From positions 936,001-1,000,000 of the forward strand of contig NZ_JABWRF020000002.1 of NCBI RefSeq assembly GCF_014268805.2: a stretch of DNA of 64,000 bases, read 5' to 3'. The position numbers were made by a program, and so were the translations under genes. Below, piece by piece: positions 36,890 through 47,205 of the stretch (positions are counted from its first letter, which is position 1; each line of letters starts with the position of its first letter). The stretch comes from Pseudomonas farsensis (GTDB taxonomy: Bacteria > Pseudomonadota > Gammaproteobacteria > Pseudomonadales > Pseudomonadaceae). The notes beneath the pieces are model-generated. The model was not told the DNA's origin. It worked only from the letters and a program-made list of their open reading frames with translations, and made no database searches.

Positions 36890-37891
36890 TTAGCTGACAG
36901 CCTGCACCACCTCGTCTTCTTCGAACCCGCGCGAGGCCCGGCCAACCAGCAATGCATCGGGTGCGTGGGCGACGCTGTGGTCTTTGTCCGGGTAGTCCAG
37001 GGTGTGCAGGAAATGGCGGATGCAGTTGATCCGCGCGCGCTTCTTGTCGTCGGACTTGATCACCGTCCAGGGCGCATCGGCCGTGTCGGTGTGGAAGAAC
37101 ATCGCCTGTTTGGCGGCGGTGTAGTCGTCCCACTTATCGAGCGACTTGATGTCGATGGGCGACAGCTTCCAGTGCTTGAGCGGGTCGTCGCGGCGCGAGA
37201 TGAACCGGCGCAACTGTTCTTCGCGGTTGACCGAGAACCAGAACTTGAACAGCAGGATGCCGCTGTTGCTGAGCATGCGTTCAAGCTCCGGGGCCTGGCG
37301 CATGAATTCCAGGTACTGGTGCGGCGAGCAGAAGTCCATCACCCGCTCGACGCCGGCGCGGTTGTACCAGGAGCGGTCGAAGAACACCATCTCCCCTGCG
37401 GTAGGCAGGTGCTGCACGTAACGCTGGAAGTACCACTGGCCCTTTTCCTGCTCTGAGGGCTTTTCCAGTGCGACGATGCGCGCGCCACGCGGGTTGAGGT
37501 GCTCCATGAAACGCTTGATGGTGCCACCCTTGCCCGCCGCATCGCGGCCCTCGAACAGCACGACGATGCGCTGGCCGGTTTCCTTGACCCAGTTCTGCAC
37601 CTTCAGCAGCTCGATCTGCAGCGCGTGCTTGGCTTTTTCGTATTCCTGGCGGCGCATGCGCGTGCGGTAGGGGTAGCTGGCCGGCAGATGCGCCGAGGTG
37701 CTGTCTTCGCTGCTGCCCTTGCGCGCAGTGGCCACTTCCAGGGCGGCAGGCTGCTGGCTGACCTGGGTGATGGTGTTCGGCTTGGCGGCGGGCTTGCGGG
37801 TGCGCGGGCGGCGCGTGCGGGCGGCTGGGGCTGCGCTGGAAGAGGTGGCCTCGGGGGAGGAGGCGAGCAGTAAGGTGGGTTCGTCGCTCAT
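36890..37891 (-). CDS. ppk2: polyphosphate kinase 2
   Basis: A 333-aa PPK2-family enzyme that transfers phosphate between polyphosphate and nucleoside diphosphates. The ATG at 37891 follows AAAGGA. Residues 1-70 are a low-complexity Ala/Thr/Arg-rich tail. The kinase core has Walker A GRDAAGKGG (115-123), the Walker B-like VFFDRSWYNRAG, and the RRDDPLKHWKLSPID lid segment. This is the single-domain class I type. It affects ATP/GTP regeneration and stress responses. Confidence 0.93.
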   Translation of the reverse strand: MSDEPTLLLASSPEATSSSAAPAARTRRPRTRKPAAKPNTITQVSQQPAALEVATARKGSSEDSTSAHLPASYPYRTRMRRQEYEKAKHALQIELLKVQNWVKETGQRIVVLFEGRDAAGKGGTIKRFMEHLNPRGARIVALEKPSEQEKGQWYFQRYVQHLPTAGEMVFFDRSWYNRAGVERVMDFCSPHQYLEFMRQAPELERMLSNSGILLFKFWFSVNREEQLRRFISRRDDPLKHWKLSPIDIKSLDKWDDYTAAKQAMFFHTDTADAPWTVIKSDDKKRARINCIRHFLHTLDYPDKDHSVAHAPDALLVGRASRGFEEDEVVQAVS

Positions 37892-37995
37892 GGAGGTCCT
37901 TTGGGTCGATTCAAGTGTCCAGTTCCATGCTAAGCAGCGGCAATGGGTGGCGCTTTGATATCGATCAACCGGCCCCGACGAAAAATCGCAGACAA

Positions 37996-38020
37996 CAAAA
38001 AACCCGCACTGGGCGGGTTT
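37996..38020 (-). terminator. rho-independent terminator downstream of tRNA-Phe
   Basis: ACCCGC/GCGGGT stem with a T run on the minus strand, about 45 bases past the tRNA end. Confidence 0.8.
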
Positions 38021-38065
38021 CTTGTGTCGCTTCGGGTGACTTTGGAACCACCCGATGCTTAATGG

Positions 38066-38141
38066 TGGTGCCCAGAGACGGAGTCGAACCGCCGACACGA
38101 GGATTTTCAATCCTCTGCTCTACCGACTGAGCTATCTGGGC
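38066..38141 (-). tRNA. tRNA-Phe (anticodon GAA)
   Basis: A 76-base cloverleaf beginning GCCCAGATAGCTCAG and ending with an encoded CCA. The anticodon arm GAGGATTGAAAATCCTC carries GAA. No island or integrase is attached to this tRNA. Confidence 0.96.
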
Positions 38142-38231
38142 GACGGGGCGAATTAAAAAGGTTTTCAGACCTTGCGTCAACGACTTTTTGAAAATTTTTT
38201 AAATTAATTCCGTCGCTTACGTTTTCTGCGG

Positions 38232-38504
38232 TCATTCTGCTGGTGGAACGTAGCCTTCGGCCTGGGCGTAATCCTCACCGGCAAAGAACTTGTCCATCTC
38301 GGCCTGGATGAATTTGCGATCTTCGCTTTGCATCATGTTCAGGCGCTTCTCGTTGATCAGCAGCGTCTGGTGCTTTTGCCATTCCTGCCAGGCTTTCTGC
38401 GAGATGTGCTCGAAGATGTCCTGGCCCTTGGCGCCTGGGTACGGCGGGCGCTCCAGGCCTGGCAGTTCTTCGTTGTACTTGCGGCACTTCACGGTGCGGG
38501 TCAT
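38232..38504 (-). CDS. yggX: oxidative damage protection / Fe(2+)-trafficking protein YggX
   Basis: A 90-aa protein beginning [20 protein letters not shown]. It matches the YggX family in full, including the conserved Cys7, the [16 protein letters not shown] segment and NEKRLNMM. YggX protects iron-sulphur clusters against oxidation. It overlaps the end of mutY by four bases, the arrangement found in enterobacteria too. Since MutY has a 4Fe-4S cluster, the coupling is functionally sensible. Confidence 0.96.
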   Translation of the reverse strand: MTRTVKCRKYNEELPGLERPPYPGAKGQDIFEHISQKAWQEWQKHQTLLINEKRLNMMQSEDRKFIQAEMDKFFAGEDYAQAEGYVPPAE

Positions 38505-39568
38505 GAGGGTTCTCCTGCATTCAATTCGTCGGCCGCGCGCTGCAGCAGCTTCTTGACCGGGGCGGCGAGGCCCAGGCGCGGTGGGGTGGCGAGGTTATAC
38601 CAGAGCCAGTCGGCCTCGGCCACGTGCGTCCCGAGCGGCTCGGCGCGCACCAGCCACGGCTCGATGGCCAGCTGGAAATGGCTGAAGGTGTGGGTCAGCC
38701 CCGGCAGCGAGCGGCGTTCGGCCAGGCGCAGCCCGTGCTGGTAGGCAAGGTCGTCGAGCTGCTCCAGGCTGTCTAGCTCCGGCAGGCTCCACAAACCGCC
38801 CCACAGCCCGCTGGAGGGCCGGCGGTACAGCAGAATGGCGCCTTCATGGTTGCTCAGCAGCGGCATCAGCGTCTTGCGTTGGGGCAGGGCCTTGCGCGGC
38901 TTGGGCTCCGGGTAGCGGGTCTCCTCGCCGTGCAGGTGCGCCTCGCAGCCGCGCTGCAACGGGCAGATCAGGCAACTGGGCTTGCTGCGCGTGCACAGCG
39001 TTGCGCCCATATCCATCATTGCCTGGGTGAAGTGGTTGACCCGCGTCATCGGCGTCACCCGTTCGGCGAAGGCCCACAACTGGTTGGCCACCTTCGGCTC
39101 GCCGGGGTAGCCGGCCTGGGCGGTGAAGCGGGCCAGTACGCGCTTGACGTTGCCGTCCAGAATCGGCGCGCGCAGGCCCATGCTGATGCTGGCAATGGCG
39201 CCGGCAGTCGAGCGGCCGATGCCGGGCAGTTCGGTCAACTGCTCGACACTGCGCGGAAACTCACCGCCATGCTGGGCCACCACGATCTGCGCAGCCTTTT
39301 GCAGGTTGCGCGCGCGGGTGTAGTAGCCAAGCCCGGTCCACAGGTGCAGCACTTCGTCTTCTGGCGCCGCCGCCAGGGCCTGCACGGTGGGCAGGGCCTG
39401 CATGAAGCGGTCGAAGTAGTTGAGCACGGTGCTCACCTGGGTCTGTTGCAGCATGATTTCCGACACCCACACCCGATACGGGGTGATGCCCTGTTGCCAG
39501 GGCAGGTCGTGGCGGCCGTGCTGGTCGTACCACTCCAGCACTGCGCTGGAGAACTGCTCGGGGCTCAT
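38501..39568 (-). CDS. mutY: A/G-specific adenine glycosylase MutY
   Basis: A 355-aa DNA repair enzyme that removes adenine mispaired with 8-oxoguanine. It has the catalytic Glu37 region ([13 protein letters not shown]), a helix-hairpin-helix ([13 protein letters not shown]), and the 4Fe-4S ligands spaced Cys-x6-Cys-x2-Cys-x5-Cys in [19 protein letters not shown]-terminal NUDIX-like domain (from about residue 230) reads 8-oxoG. It overlaps the asmA-like gene upstream and yggX downstream by four bases each. Confidence 0.96.
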   Translation of the reverse strand: MSPEQFSSAVLEWYDQHGRHDLPWQQGITPYRVWVSEIMLQQTQVSTVLNYFDRFMQALPTVQALAAAPEDEVLHLWTGLGYYTRARNLQKAAQIVVAQHGGEFPRSVEQLTELPGIGRSTAGAIASISMGLRAPILDGNVKRVLARFTAQAGYPGEPKVANQLWAFAERVTPMTRVNHFTQAMMDMGATLCTRSKPSCLICPLQRGCEAHLHGEETRYPEPKPRKALPQRKTLMPLLSNHEGAILLYRRPSSGLWGGLWSLPELDSLEQLDDLAYQHGLRLAERRSLPGLTHTFSHFQLAIEPWLVRAEPLGTHVAEADWLWYNLATPPRLGLAAPVKKLLQRAADELNAGEPS

Positions 39569-41814
39569 CGTTTGAACAGCCCCTTGAGCGCATCTTTAAG
39601 TTCCGGGCTCACTTTGTCTCCGAGCTTCTCTTCAAGCTTTTCGTCGATCTTGTCTTTGAGGCGGTTGCCGGCAAGGGTGGCGGCCACTTTGCCCAGGCCG
39701 TCCTTGTCCAGGCGGCAGGCCTTGGCGCCAAGCTCCAGCGGGCCACGGCAGCGCAGCGGCACTTCCACGCCGACATAGCGCTCGTTGACCTGGCAGGCGG
39801 GGTCGGGCATGGCGCGTTGGTCGCCTTCGACGACGATGCCGACGTTGTAGTCCATGCCCAGCACGCGCAGGTCGAGGTCGCCATTACCGTTGACGGTAAG
39901 GCCCGGGATACGTGCCTTGAGGTCGGGGTTGCTGGCAACGCCATTGCGGATCACCAGGCTGCCGCGTAGCTCCTGGAACGGCGTGTCCTTGCCGCGCTGC
40001 TCACCGCTGAGTTGCTTGCGGTTGAGGGTTGCGATGGCCTGGCACAGTTGCTGTTCAAGGTTGGCATTGACCAGCACGCCGTCGTTGATGGTAAAGCTGG
40101 CGGTGCCGTTGAGGGTGTCGACCAGCGCCTTCTGGCTGTTGCCGGTGGCGGTGAGGTCGCTGTTCAAGGTCAGCAGGCCTTTGACCGGTGGCGTTTTGTC
40201 CGGGCCGTCGCGCTTGATGAAGTGCTCCACCGGCACGCGGTTGATCTTGGTATTCACCCCAATTTGCGGGACCGCTGGGCGTACATCGACCGTGCCCTTG
40301 GCTTCGAAGGTGCCGTTGTACAGGCCGCCGCGCAGGGTTTTCAGGGCCAGGAGGCCGTTCTGGCCGGTGGCGCTGAGCTGCGCGTCGCTGATTGGCAGCT
40401 TGTCCAGCACCAGGGCGCCGAACGCCAGCTCGGCCTGCAGGTCGAGGGTGCGCAGGCGTTCGACTGGCAGCAGCTTGTCGGTGCTCCAGGCTTGCTTGGT
40501 GGGTGCATCCGGCAGTTGCGTGGTGCCGGCACCGGCGACGGCAGCCTCTTGTTGCTGCACTTCGGCCTGGCGCGCCGCGGTGGCGCCCTTGGCCTGGTCG
40601 CTTTTGGCTGGCAGGTAGCGATCGGCGTCGAACGTGTCGGCTTTGAGGCTGACTCGCAAGGCTTGCTTAGCAAAGTCGGCCACGGCCACGCGGCCGCTGA
40701 AGCTGCTGTCGTCCAGTTTCACTGCCAGGTCTTCCAGCGCAAGGCTATTGGGCGTGCCTTCAAGGCGGGTGACCAGCTCGAGCTTTTTGAACACGTTGGC
40801 ATCGGCGGTGGCCGGCAGCGGCTGGCCAACGCCTTCGAGGAAGGTGCGCAGGTCGAACTGGGCGATGGACAGTGCGCCGCTGAGCTGCGGTTGCTTGTCC
40901 AGGTCACGCAGGTTCAGCTCACCCAGGGCGCGCAGCTGGTTGGCCGAGACCTTCAGGCTGCTCCACGAGGCGACATTGGCTGCCAGGTCTACCAGCACCT
41001 GGCCTTGGGCTGCGTAGGTGACGGTCTTGCCGGCCAGCGGTTCGCCCGAGGTTTCGCCCGACAGGCGCATGTCTTCGAGGTTGTAGCGCTTGAGCTTGCG
41101 GTCGAAACGCAGCTCGCCGGTCAGCTCGGTGCGTGCCTTCATGTTCGGCTGGCTGGCGCTGATGAACGCGCTGGCCTTGAGCGGGATGTTCACCCCTTCA
41201 TGCACGGCGCCGGTGCTCAGCTGAATGCTCTCGGCGGTGTAGCTTTGCGCGGTTTTTTCGTCGGTGTACAGCACCCGCGCGTTGTTCACGGTGAGGCTGT
41301 CGATGTCCAGCTTGACCGAGCGCTCGCTGCCTTCAGGCTTGCTCGGGGCCTTGTCTACAGGCTCACCCGGCGTACCTGCCGGGGGCGCGTTGGCTACGTT
41401 CGGGCCGGGTAGCGGCTTGCCGATGTCTTCCCAGTTGCCGTGGCCGGAAGCATCACGGGTAAGGGTGAGGTTAAGGCCCTCGACGCGCACATCGCTCATC
41501 TGCACTTCGCGGCGCAGCAGCGGCAGCACACGCACCGACAGGCCGAGCATCTGCAGGTCGGCAAATGGCACTTTTGGGTTGTTCAGCGTGGCGATGCTGG
41601 CGTCGTGCAGCTCAAGGCCCAGCCATGGGAACAGGCTCCAGCCGATGTCGCCGTTGAGGGTCAGTTCAACGTGGCCCTTGTCGCGTGCCAGCTGGCGGAT
41701 TTCGTCTTTGTAGTCGTTGGGATCGAAGAGGTGCGTCAGGGCGAAGCCCAGCGCCACGATGATCAGCAACAACCCGAGAAGCCCCAGCCCCAGGATTTTG
41801 CCGAACGCTTTCAT
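39565..41814 (-). CDS. asmA: AsmA family protein
   Basis: A 749-aa envelope protein of the AsmA/TamB-like group, now thought to carry lipids between the membranes or affect outer-membrane assembly. It has one N-terminal membrane anchor ([20 protein letters not shown]) and a long periplasmic beta-rich part. The [11 protein letters not shown] start and [19 protein letters not shown] segments are typical of the N-terminal domain, and the C-terminal AsmA_2 region ([15 protein letters not shown]) is present. It is the first gene of the asmA-mutY-yggX group. Confidence 0.93.
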   Translation of the reverse strand: MKAFGKILGLGLLGLLLIIVALGFALTHLFDPNDYKDEIRQLARDKGHVELTLNGDIGWSLFPWLGLELHDASIATLNNPKVPFADLQMLGLSVRVLPLLRREVQMSDVRVEGLNLTLTRDASGHGNWEDIGKPLPGPNVANAPPAGTPGEPVDKAPSKPEGSERSVKLDIDSLTVNNARVLYTDEKTAQSYTAESIQLSTGAVHEGVNIPLKASAFISASQPNMKARTELTGELRFDRKLKRYNLEDMRLSGETSGEPLAGKTVTYAAQGQVLVDLAANVASWSSLKVSANQLRALGELNLRDLDKQPQLSGALSIAQFDLRTFLEGVGQPLPATADANVFKKLELVTRLEGTPNSLALEDLAVKLDDSSFSGRVAVADFAKQALRVSLKADTFDADRYLPAKSDQAKGATAARQAEVQQQEAAVAGAGTTQLPDAPTKQAWSTDKLLPVERLRTLDLQAELAFGALVLDKLPISDAQLSATGQNGLLALKTLRGGLYNGTFEAKGTVDVRPAVPQIGVNTKINRVPVEHFIKRDGPDKTPPVKGLLTLNSDLTATGNSQKALVDTLNGTASFTINDGVLVNANLEQQLCQAIATLNRKQLSGEQRGKDTPFQELRGSLVIRNGVASNPDLKARIPGLTVNGNGDLDLRVLGMDYNVGIVVEGDQRAMPDPACQVNERYVGVEVPLRCRGPLELGAKACRLDKDGLGKVAATLAGNRLKDKIDEKLEEKLGDKVSPELKDALKGLFKR

Positions 41815-42150
41815 GGGCGAGTCCTTGTAGTCCGATAAATGAATTCTGCGGCGAGTATAGCGCCGTGATGGTTGGCTCTGCGTGTCCGAGAGTTCGACAG
41901 TATGTGAGGCAGGGGTTCCTTCTGTCGGCTTTGGCGGCCGTATTCAGGGAATTACCGATTCAGCTTGCGAAAAAATAACGATATCAGATTGCTTCCATTG
42001 CATAGGGTGCTGGTACTCTTGCGCCCGCTTGCGGCCCGCGACCCATTGTCGCGGATGATCGCCACAGCGGCCGGGCTGCCTTGCGTGCAGCCATTCAGAG
42101 CCGGGCAGCCAGTCTGCAAGCAAAAGCCCGCCACTAATAAGGAACAACCC
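41815..42150. other. intergenic region between divergent asmA and MFS genes
   Basis: About 336 bases with no gene seen. It must contain promoters in both directions. AAGGAAC at 42139-42145 is the ribosome-binding site of the transporter. Confidence 0.6.
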
Positions 42151-43800
42151 ATGAACAGCAGTATCACGCCAGGAGCCAAGCCCGGCTTCCTGACGAAGGA
42201 GCGCATCATCGCCCGCCCGGGCTTCAACCGTTGGCTGGTGCCACCGGCAGCCCTGGCCATTCACCTGTGCATCGGCATGGCCTACGGTTTTTCGGTGTTC
42301 TGGCTGCCGCTGTCGCAAGCCCTGGGCGTCACCGCGCCTGTGGAATGCGCCGTAGATATGAGCTACATCGCCCGTCTGTTCAGCGCCGAGTGCGATTGGC
42401 CGATTTCCATGCTTACCTGGACCTACGCCCTGTTCTTCGTCTTCTTGGGCTGCTCGGCTGCGGTGCTGGGTGGCTGGCTGGAACATGCAGGCCCACGCAA
42501 GGCCGGCCTGGTATCGGCGCTGTGCTGGTGCGGCGGCCTGCTGATCTCGGCGATTGGCGTCAAGACCCATCAGCTGTGGCTGATGTGGCTGGGTTCGGGT
42601 GTGATCGGTGGTATCGGCCTGGGCCTGGGCTATATCTCGCCGGTTTCGACCCTGATCAAGTGGTTCCCGGACAAGCGCGGCATGGCGACCGGCATGGCAA
42701 TTATGGGCTTCGGTGGAGGTGCCATGGTGGGCGCTCCTCTGGCCACTGCATTGATGGGCCATTTCGGCAGCGCCACTGAAGTGGGTGTGTGGCAGAGCTT
42801 CATCGCCATGGCGGCGATCTATTTCGTGTTCATGACCGCCGGTGCCTTGACTTACCGCGTGCCGCCGACCGGCTGGAAGCCTGAAGGCTGGACCCCGCCG
42901 GCGAAGAAGAGCAGCGCCATGGTCACTGACCGCCACGTGCACGTCAGTGTTGCCTGGAAGACCCCGCAGTTCGCCCTGGTGTGGCTGGTGCTGTGCCTGA
43001 ACGTATCGGCCGGTATCGGCATTCTGGGCATGGCTTCGCCGCTGTTGCAGGAAGTGTTCGCCGGCAAGCTGTTGGGCAACGAGCTGACCTTCAGCCAGTT
43101 GAACACCGCGCAACTGGCGCAGATTGCCGCCATTGCTGCAGGCTTCACCGGTCTGCTGAGCCTGTTCAACATTGGCGGGCGCTTCTTCTGGGCGTCGTTC
43201 TCGGACTACATCGGCCGCAAGAACACCTACTTTGCCTTCTTTGCGCTGGGCGTGGGCCTTTATAGCCTGGTGCCGAACATGGGCCATATCGGCAACGTGG
43301 CGCTGTTCGTGGCGGCGTTCTGCATCATCCTGTCGATGTACGGCGGTGGCTTTGCCACTGTGCCGGCGTACCTGGCCGACCTGTTCGGCACGCAGATGGT
43401 CGGCGCCATTCACGGCCGCTTGCTCACTGCCTGGGCCGCTGCGGGTGTGTTTGGCCCGCTGTTGATCACCTACCTGCGTGAAGCGCAGCTCAAAGCGGGT
43501 GTGGAGCGGGCTGCGGCTTACGACATGACGCTGTATATCCTGGCAGGCCTGCTGGCGCTGGGCTTTATCTGCAACATGCTGGTGCGCCCGGTGGCCGACA
43601 AGCACTTCATGACCGACGCCGAGCTTGCTGCCGAGCGCGCCCTGAGCCACGACAAGGGCGCTGACGGTGCGCGTTCGCTGGAGTGGAAAGCAGCGCCTGG
43701 CAGCCTGCCGTTGGTGGTGTTGGCCTGGGCTGTGGTGGTGATTCCGCTGGCCTGGGGCGTTTGGATTACCCTGCAGAAGACGGCGGTGTTGTTCCATTGA
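42151..43800 (+). CDS. MFS transporter, oxalate/formate antiporter-like
   Basis: A 549-aa transporter with about 12 membrane segments. The ATG at 42151 follows AAGGAAC, so longer upstream frames are rejected. The first half resembles the oxalate-formate antiporter (OFA) family, for example AIHLCIGMAYGFSVFWLPL, then IGGIGLGLGYISPVSTLIKW and WFPDKRGMATG. The loop between the first two segments is expanded and contains two cysteines (APVECAVDM and SAECDW). The C-terminus has an extra hydrophobic segment after a soluble linker. The substrate is probably a small carboxylate; this is not shown by the sequence. Confidence 0.85.
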   Translation: MNSSITPGAKPGFLTKERIIARPGFNRWLVPPAALAIHLCIGMAYGFSVFWLPLSQALGVTAPVECAVDMSYIARLFSAECDWPISMLTWTYALFFVFLGCSAAVLGGWLEHAGPRKAGLVSALCWCGGLLISAIGVKTHQLWLMWLGSGVIGGIGLGLGYISPVSTLIKWFPDKRGMATGMAIMGFGGGAMVGAPLATALMGHFGSATEVGVWQSFIAMAAIYFVFMTAGALTYRVPPTGWKPEGWTPPAKKSSAMVTDRHVHVSVAWKTPQFALVWLVLCLNVSAGIGILGMASPLLQEVFAGKLLGNELTFSQLNTAQLAQIAAIAAGFTGLLSLFNIGGRFFWASFSDYIGRKNTYFAFFALGVGLYSLVPNMGHIGNVALFVAAFCIILSMYGGGFATVPAYLADLFGTQMVGAIHGRLLTAWAAAGVFGPLLITYLREAQLKAGVERAAAYDMTLYILAGLLALGFICNMLVRPVADKHFMTDAELAAERALSHDKGADGARSLEWKAAPGSLPLVVLAWAVVVIPLAWGVWITLQKTAVLFH

Positions 43801-44045
43801 TGCAAGCCTTGGGGGCGCTGTGCGCCCCCATCGCGGCACAAGGCCGCTCCCACGCTGGCCGCGTTAAGCCGCATCGATACGGCCGCCAGGCCCGCTCCCT
43901 CGATGCCGCCCCCACTTGTATAGACCTGTAGACCCCTCCAGCCCCCGTAATTACTCACGTTGCCATATGTCATCCGCGTTTCAAGCGGGCGCGTTCTGGG
44001 CCTATAATGCAGCCCTTTTCGCCCAATGATTTAGCGGAGCTGGTG

Positions 44046-44639
44046 ATGGTCGAACGTAAGGCTTCCGTCGAGCGCAATACCCTGGAAACCCAGGTCAAGT
44101 GCTCGATCAACCTCGATGGCAGCGGCAAGGCCCGATTCGATATCGGCGTGCCTTTCCTTGAACACATGCTGGACCAGATCGCCCGCCACGGCCTGATCGA
44201 CCTGGATATCGAGTGCAAGGGCGACCTGCATATCGACGATCACCATACGGTCGAAGACGTCGGCATCACCCTGGGCCAGGCATTCGCCCAGGCCATCGGC
44301 GACAAAAAAGGCATCTTCCGCTACGGCCACGCCTATGTGCCGCTGGATGAAGCCCTGTCGCGCGTGGTCATCGACTTCTCTGGCCGCCCAGGCCTGCAGA
44401 TGCATGTGCCGTACACCCGTGCCAGCGTCGGCGGCTTCGACGTCGACCTGTTCCAGGAATTCTTCCAGGGCTTCGTCAACCACGCCCTGGTGACCCTGCA
44501 CATCGACAACCTGCGCGGGCACAACACCCACCACCAGATCGAAACCGTGTTCAAAGCCTTCGGCCGCGCCCTGCGCATGGCTGTCGAGCAGGATGCGCGC
44601 ATGGCCGGGCAAATGCCGTCGACCAAAGGGTGCCTGTAA
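44046..44639 (+). CDS. hisB: imidazoleglycerol-phosphate dehydratase HisB
   Basis: A 197-aa enzyme of histidine synthesis (sixth step), monofunctional as usual in Pseudomonas. I use the ATG at 44046 after GGAG; an upstream in-frame start adds 13 residues. Metal-binding His-rich motifs are present: [24 protein letters not shown] and NTHHQIE. It starts the cluster hisB-hisH-DUF2164-hisA-hisF, all on the plus strand with short gaps. Confidence 0.97.
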   Translation: MVERKASVERNTLETQVKCSINLDGSGKARFDIGVPFLEHMLDQIARHGLIDLDIECKGDLHIDDHHTVEDVGITLGQAFAQAIGDKKGIFRYGHAYVPLDEALSRVVIDFSGRPGLQMHVPYTRASVGGFDVDLFQEFFQGFVNHALVTLHIDNLRGHNTHHQIETVFKAFGRALRMAVEQDARMAGQMPSTKGCL

Positions 44640-45278
44640 ATGCAGACCGTAGCGGTAATCGACTATGGCATGGGCAACCTGCACTCGGTGGCCAAGGCGC
44701 TTGAGCACGTTGGCGCCGGCAAGGTGCTGGTGACCAGCGATGCCGCTGTCATTCGCGAGGCCGACCGCGTGGTGTTCCCAGGCGTTGGCGCGATCCGCGA
44801 CTGCATGGCCGAGATCCGCCGCCTGGGCTTTGACAGCCTGGTGCGTGAGGTCAGCCAGGACCGCCCCTTCCTCGGCATCTGCGTCGGCATGCAGGCGCTG
44901 CTCGAGCACAGCGAAGAAAACAACGGCGTCGATTGCATTGGCCTGTTCCCAGGCCAGGTGCGCTTCTTCGGCAAAGGCCTGCAAGAAGACGGCGAGCACC
45001 TGAAGGTGCCGCACATGGGCTGGAACGAAGTCAGCCAGAGCATCGACCACCCGCTGTGGCACGACATCCCCGACCGCGCGCGTTTCTATTTCGTGCACAG
45101 CTACTACATCAATGCCGGCAAGCCTGGCCAGGTGGTCGGTCGTGGCCACTACGGCAACGACTTTGCCGCAGCGCTGGCCGACGGCTCGCGCTTTGCCGTG
45201 CAGTTCCACCCGGAGAAAAGCCATACCCATGGCCTGCAGCTGCTGCAGAACTTCGTCGCCTGGGACGGGCGCTGGTAA
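44640..45278 (+). CDS. hisH: imidazole glycerol phosphate synthase, glutamine amidotransferase HisH
   Basis: A 212-aa amidotransferase that supplies ammonia to HisF. The nucleophile Cys81 is in [12 protein letters not shown], and the His-x-Glu pair is in FHPEKSH near the C-terminus. It begins directly after the hisB stop, indicating translational coupling. Normal length. Confidence 0.97.
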   Translation: MQTVAVIDYGMGNLHSVAKALEHVGAGKVLVTSDAAVIREADRVVFPGVGAIRDCMAEIRRLGFDSLVREVSQDRPFLGICVGMQALLEHSEENNGVDCIGLFPGQVRFFGKGLQEDGEHLKVPHMGWNEVSQSIDHPLWHDIPDRARFYFVHSYYINAGKPGQVVGRGHYGNDFAAALADGSRFAVQFHPEKSHTHGLQLLQNFVAWDGRW

Positions 45279-45539
45279 ATGAGCCGGTCGAAAACCAAGG
45301 CCCCCGTCATCACCCTGGCCCCCGAGCAGGAGCGCGAAGCGCTCGATGTGCTCAAGCGCTTTCTCGAAGACCGTTTCGAGCTGCAGCTGGGGTCGTTCGA
45401 GGTGGCCGAGGTGCTCGACCTGTTCAGCAAGGAAATTGCACCCCATTACTACAACAGGGCGATTGCCGATGTTCAGCTGCACCTCAAGGAACGCTTCGAG
45501 AGTATCGAAAGCGACTTGTGGTCGCTCGAAAAGCCCTGA
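45279..45539 (+). CDS. DUF2164 family protein
   Basis: An 86-aa protein between hisH and hisA. The FELQLGSFEVAEVLDLFSKE and IAPHYYNRAI segments match the DUF2164 family, which is regularly found inside Pseudomonas his clusters. It begins directly after the hisH stop. The function is unknown; no signal peptide or membrane segment is visible. Confidence 0.9.
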   Translation: MSRSKTKAPVITLAPEQEREALDVLKRFLEDRFELQLGSFEVAEVLDLFSKEIAPHYYNRAIADVQLHLKERFESIESDLWSLEKP

Positions 45540-45566
45540 ACTCAACGAATTGGACAGGTTGCCAAC

Positions 45567-46304
45567 ATGCTGATTATTCCCGCTATCGATCTGAAGGACG
45601 GCGCCTGCGTGCGTCTGCGCCAGGGCCGCATGGAAGACTCCACGGTATTTTCCGATGACCCGGTGAGCATGGCCGCCAAGTGGGTCGAAGGTGGCTGCCG
45701 CCGCCTGCACCTGGTCGACCTGAACGGCGCCTTCGAAGGCCAGCCGGTCAACGGCGAGGTGGTCACCGCCATCGCCAAGCGCTACCCGACCCTGCCGATC
45801 CAGATCGGCGGCGGCATCCGTTCGCTGGAAACCATCGAGCACTACGTCAAGGCCGGCGTCAGCTACGTGATCATCGGCACCAAGGCGGTCAAGCAGCCTG
45901 AGTTCGTTGCCGAGGCCTGCAAGGCGTTCCCAGGCAAGGTCATCGTCGGCCTGGATGCCAAGGACGGTTTCGTTGCCACCGACGGCTGGGCTGAAGTCAG
46001 CAGCGTTCAGGTTATCGACCTGGCCAAGCGTTTCGAGGCTGATGGCGTTTCGGCGATCGTCTACACCGACATCGCCAAGGACGGCATGATGCAGGGCTGC
46101 AACGTGCCCTTCACCAAGGCCCTGGCCGAAGCCACGCGCATCCCGGTGATCGCCTCGGGCGGCATTCACAACCTGGGTGACATCAAGGCCCTGCTGGACG
46201 CCAAGGCGCCAGGCATCGTCGGCGCCATCACTGGCCGTGCCATCTACGAAGGCACCCTCGACGTCGCCGAGGCCCAGGCCTTCTGCGACAACTACCAAGG
46301 CTGA
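45567..46304 (+). CDS. hisA: ProFAR isomerase HisA
   Basis: A 245-aa TIM-barrel isomerase of histidine synthesis. The catalytic Asp8 is in IPAIDLKDG, and the second catalytic Asp lies in [11 protein letters not shown]. Phosphate-binding loops (QIGGGIRS and IASGGIHN) are present. It is followed nine bases later by hisF. Confidence 0.97.
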   Translation: MLIIPAIDLKDGACVRLRQGRMEDSTVFSDDPVSMAAKWVEGGCRRLHLVDLNGAFEGQPVNGEVVTAIAKRYPTLPIQIGGGIRSLETIEHYVKAGVSYVIIGTKAVKQPEFVAEACKAFPGKVIVGLDAKDGFVATDGWAEVSSVQVIDLAKRFEADGVSAIVYTDIAKDGMMQGCNVPFTKALAEATRIPVIASGGIHNLGDIKALLDAKAPGIVGAITGRAIYEGTLDVAEAQAFCDNYQG

Positions 46305-46313
46305 GGAACGACC

Positions 46314-47084
46314 ATGGCACTGGCCAAGCGCATCATCCCTTGCCTGGACGTGGATAACGGCCGGGTGGTCAAGGGCGTCAAGTTCGAGAACATCCGCGAT
46401 GCCGGTGACCCGGTGGAAATCGCCCGTCGCTACAACGAGCAGGGCGCCGACGAGATCACCTTCCTCGACATCACCGCCAGCGTCGATGGCCGGGACACTA
46501 CGCTGCATACCGTCGAGCGCATGGCCAGCCAAGTGTTCATCCCGCTGACCGTCGGCGGTGGCGTGCGCACCGTGCAGGACATCCGCAACCTGCTCAATGC
46601 TGGCGCCGACAAGGTGTCGATCAACACCGCCGCGGTGTTCACCCCGGAGTTCGTCGGCGAGGCGGCCGACCGTTTTGGCTCGCAGTGCATTGTGGTTGCC
46701 ATCGACGCCAAGAAGGTTTCCGGCCCCGGTGAAACGCCGCGCTGGGAAATTTTCACCCATGGCGGGCGCAAGCCTACCGGGCTGGATGCGGTGGAGTGGG
46801 CAAAGAAGATGGAAGGCCTGGGTGCCGGTGAGATCTTGCTGACCAGCATGGACCAGGACGGCATGAAAAATGGCTTCGACCTGGGCGTAACCCGTGCCAT
46901 CAGCGATGCGCTGGGCATTCCGGTGATTGCTTCGGGCGGCGTTGGCAACCTGCAGCATTTGGCCGATGGCATTCTGCAAGGGCATGCCAGCGCGGTGTTG
47001 GCGGCGAGCATCTTCCACTTCGGCGAGTACACGGTGCCAGAGGCCAAGGCTTATATGGCATCGCGCGGGATTGTCGTGCGCTGA
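46314..47084 (+). CDS. hisF: imidazole glycerol phosphate synthase cyclase HisF
   Basis: A 256-aa TIM-barrel cyclase that works with HisH to make imidazole glycerol phosphate and AICAR. It has the catalytic Asp11 in [12 protein letters not shown], the TVGGGVRT and ASGGVGN phosphate loops, and the LTSMDQDG segment with the second catalytic Asp. This is the last gene of the cluster; a REP-type element follows. Confidence 0.97.
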   Translation: MALAKRIIPCLDVDNGRVVKGVKFENIRDAGDPVEIARRYNEQGADEITFLDITASVDGRDTTLHTVERMASQVFIPLTVGGGVRTVQDIRNLLNAGADKVSINTAAVFTPEFVGEAADRFGSQCIVVAIDAKKVSGPGETPRWEIFTHGGRKPTGLDAVEWAKKMEGLGAGEILLTSMDQDGMKNGFDLGVTRAISDALGIPVIASGGVGNLQHLADGILQGHASAVLAASIFHFGEYTVPEAKAYMASRGIVVR

Positions 47085-47111
47085 TAGATTGCTGGGAGGG
47101 CTTTGCCCTCC

Positions 47112-47182
47112 ATTCGCGACACAAGGCCGCTCCTACACCTGGATACGCGTTTCCTGTGTAGGAGCGGCCTCGTGTCGCGATG
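47112..47182. repeat. family A REP-type element, outward-facing arms
   Basis: Two shortened arms (CGCGACACAAGGCCGCTCC and its near complement GGAGCGGCCTCGTGTCGCG) in the opposite arrangement to the other copies, between convergent hisF and choV. Confidence 0.8.
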
Positions 47183-47205
47183 GGCCGCATAGCGGCCCCA
47201 ATTGT

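Noticed and set aside
38066..38141. tRNA-Phe as a second island site
   Set aside because: No integrase, composition change or repeat of the tRNA end is seen beside it.
44031..47018. A 995-codon minus-strand frame over hisB-hisF
   Set aside because: Antisense shadow of five well-supported his-cluster genes.
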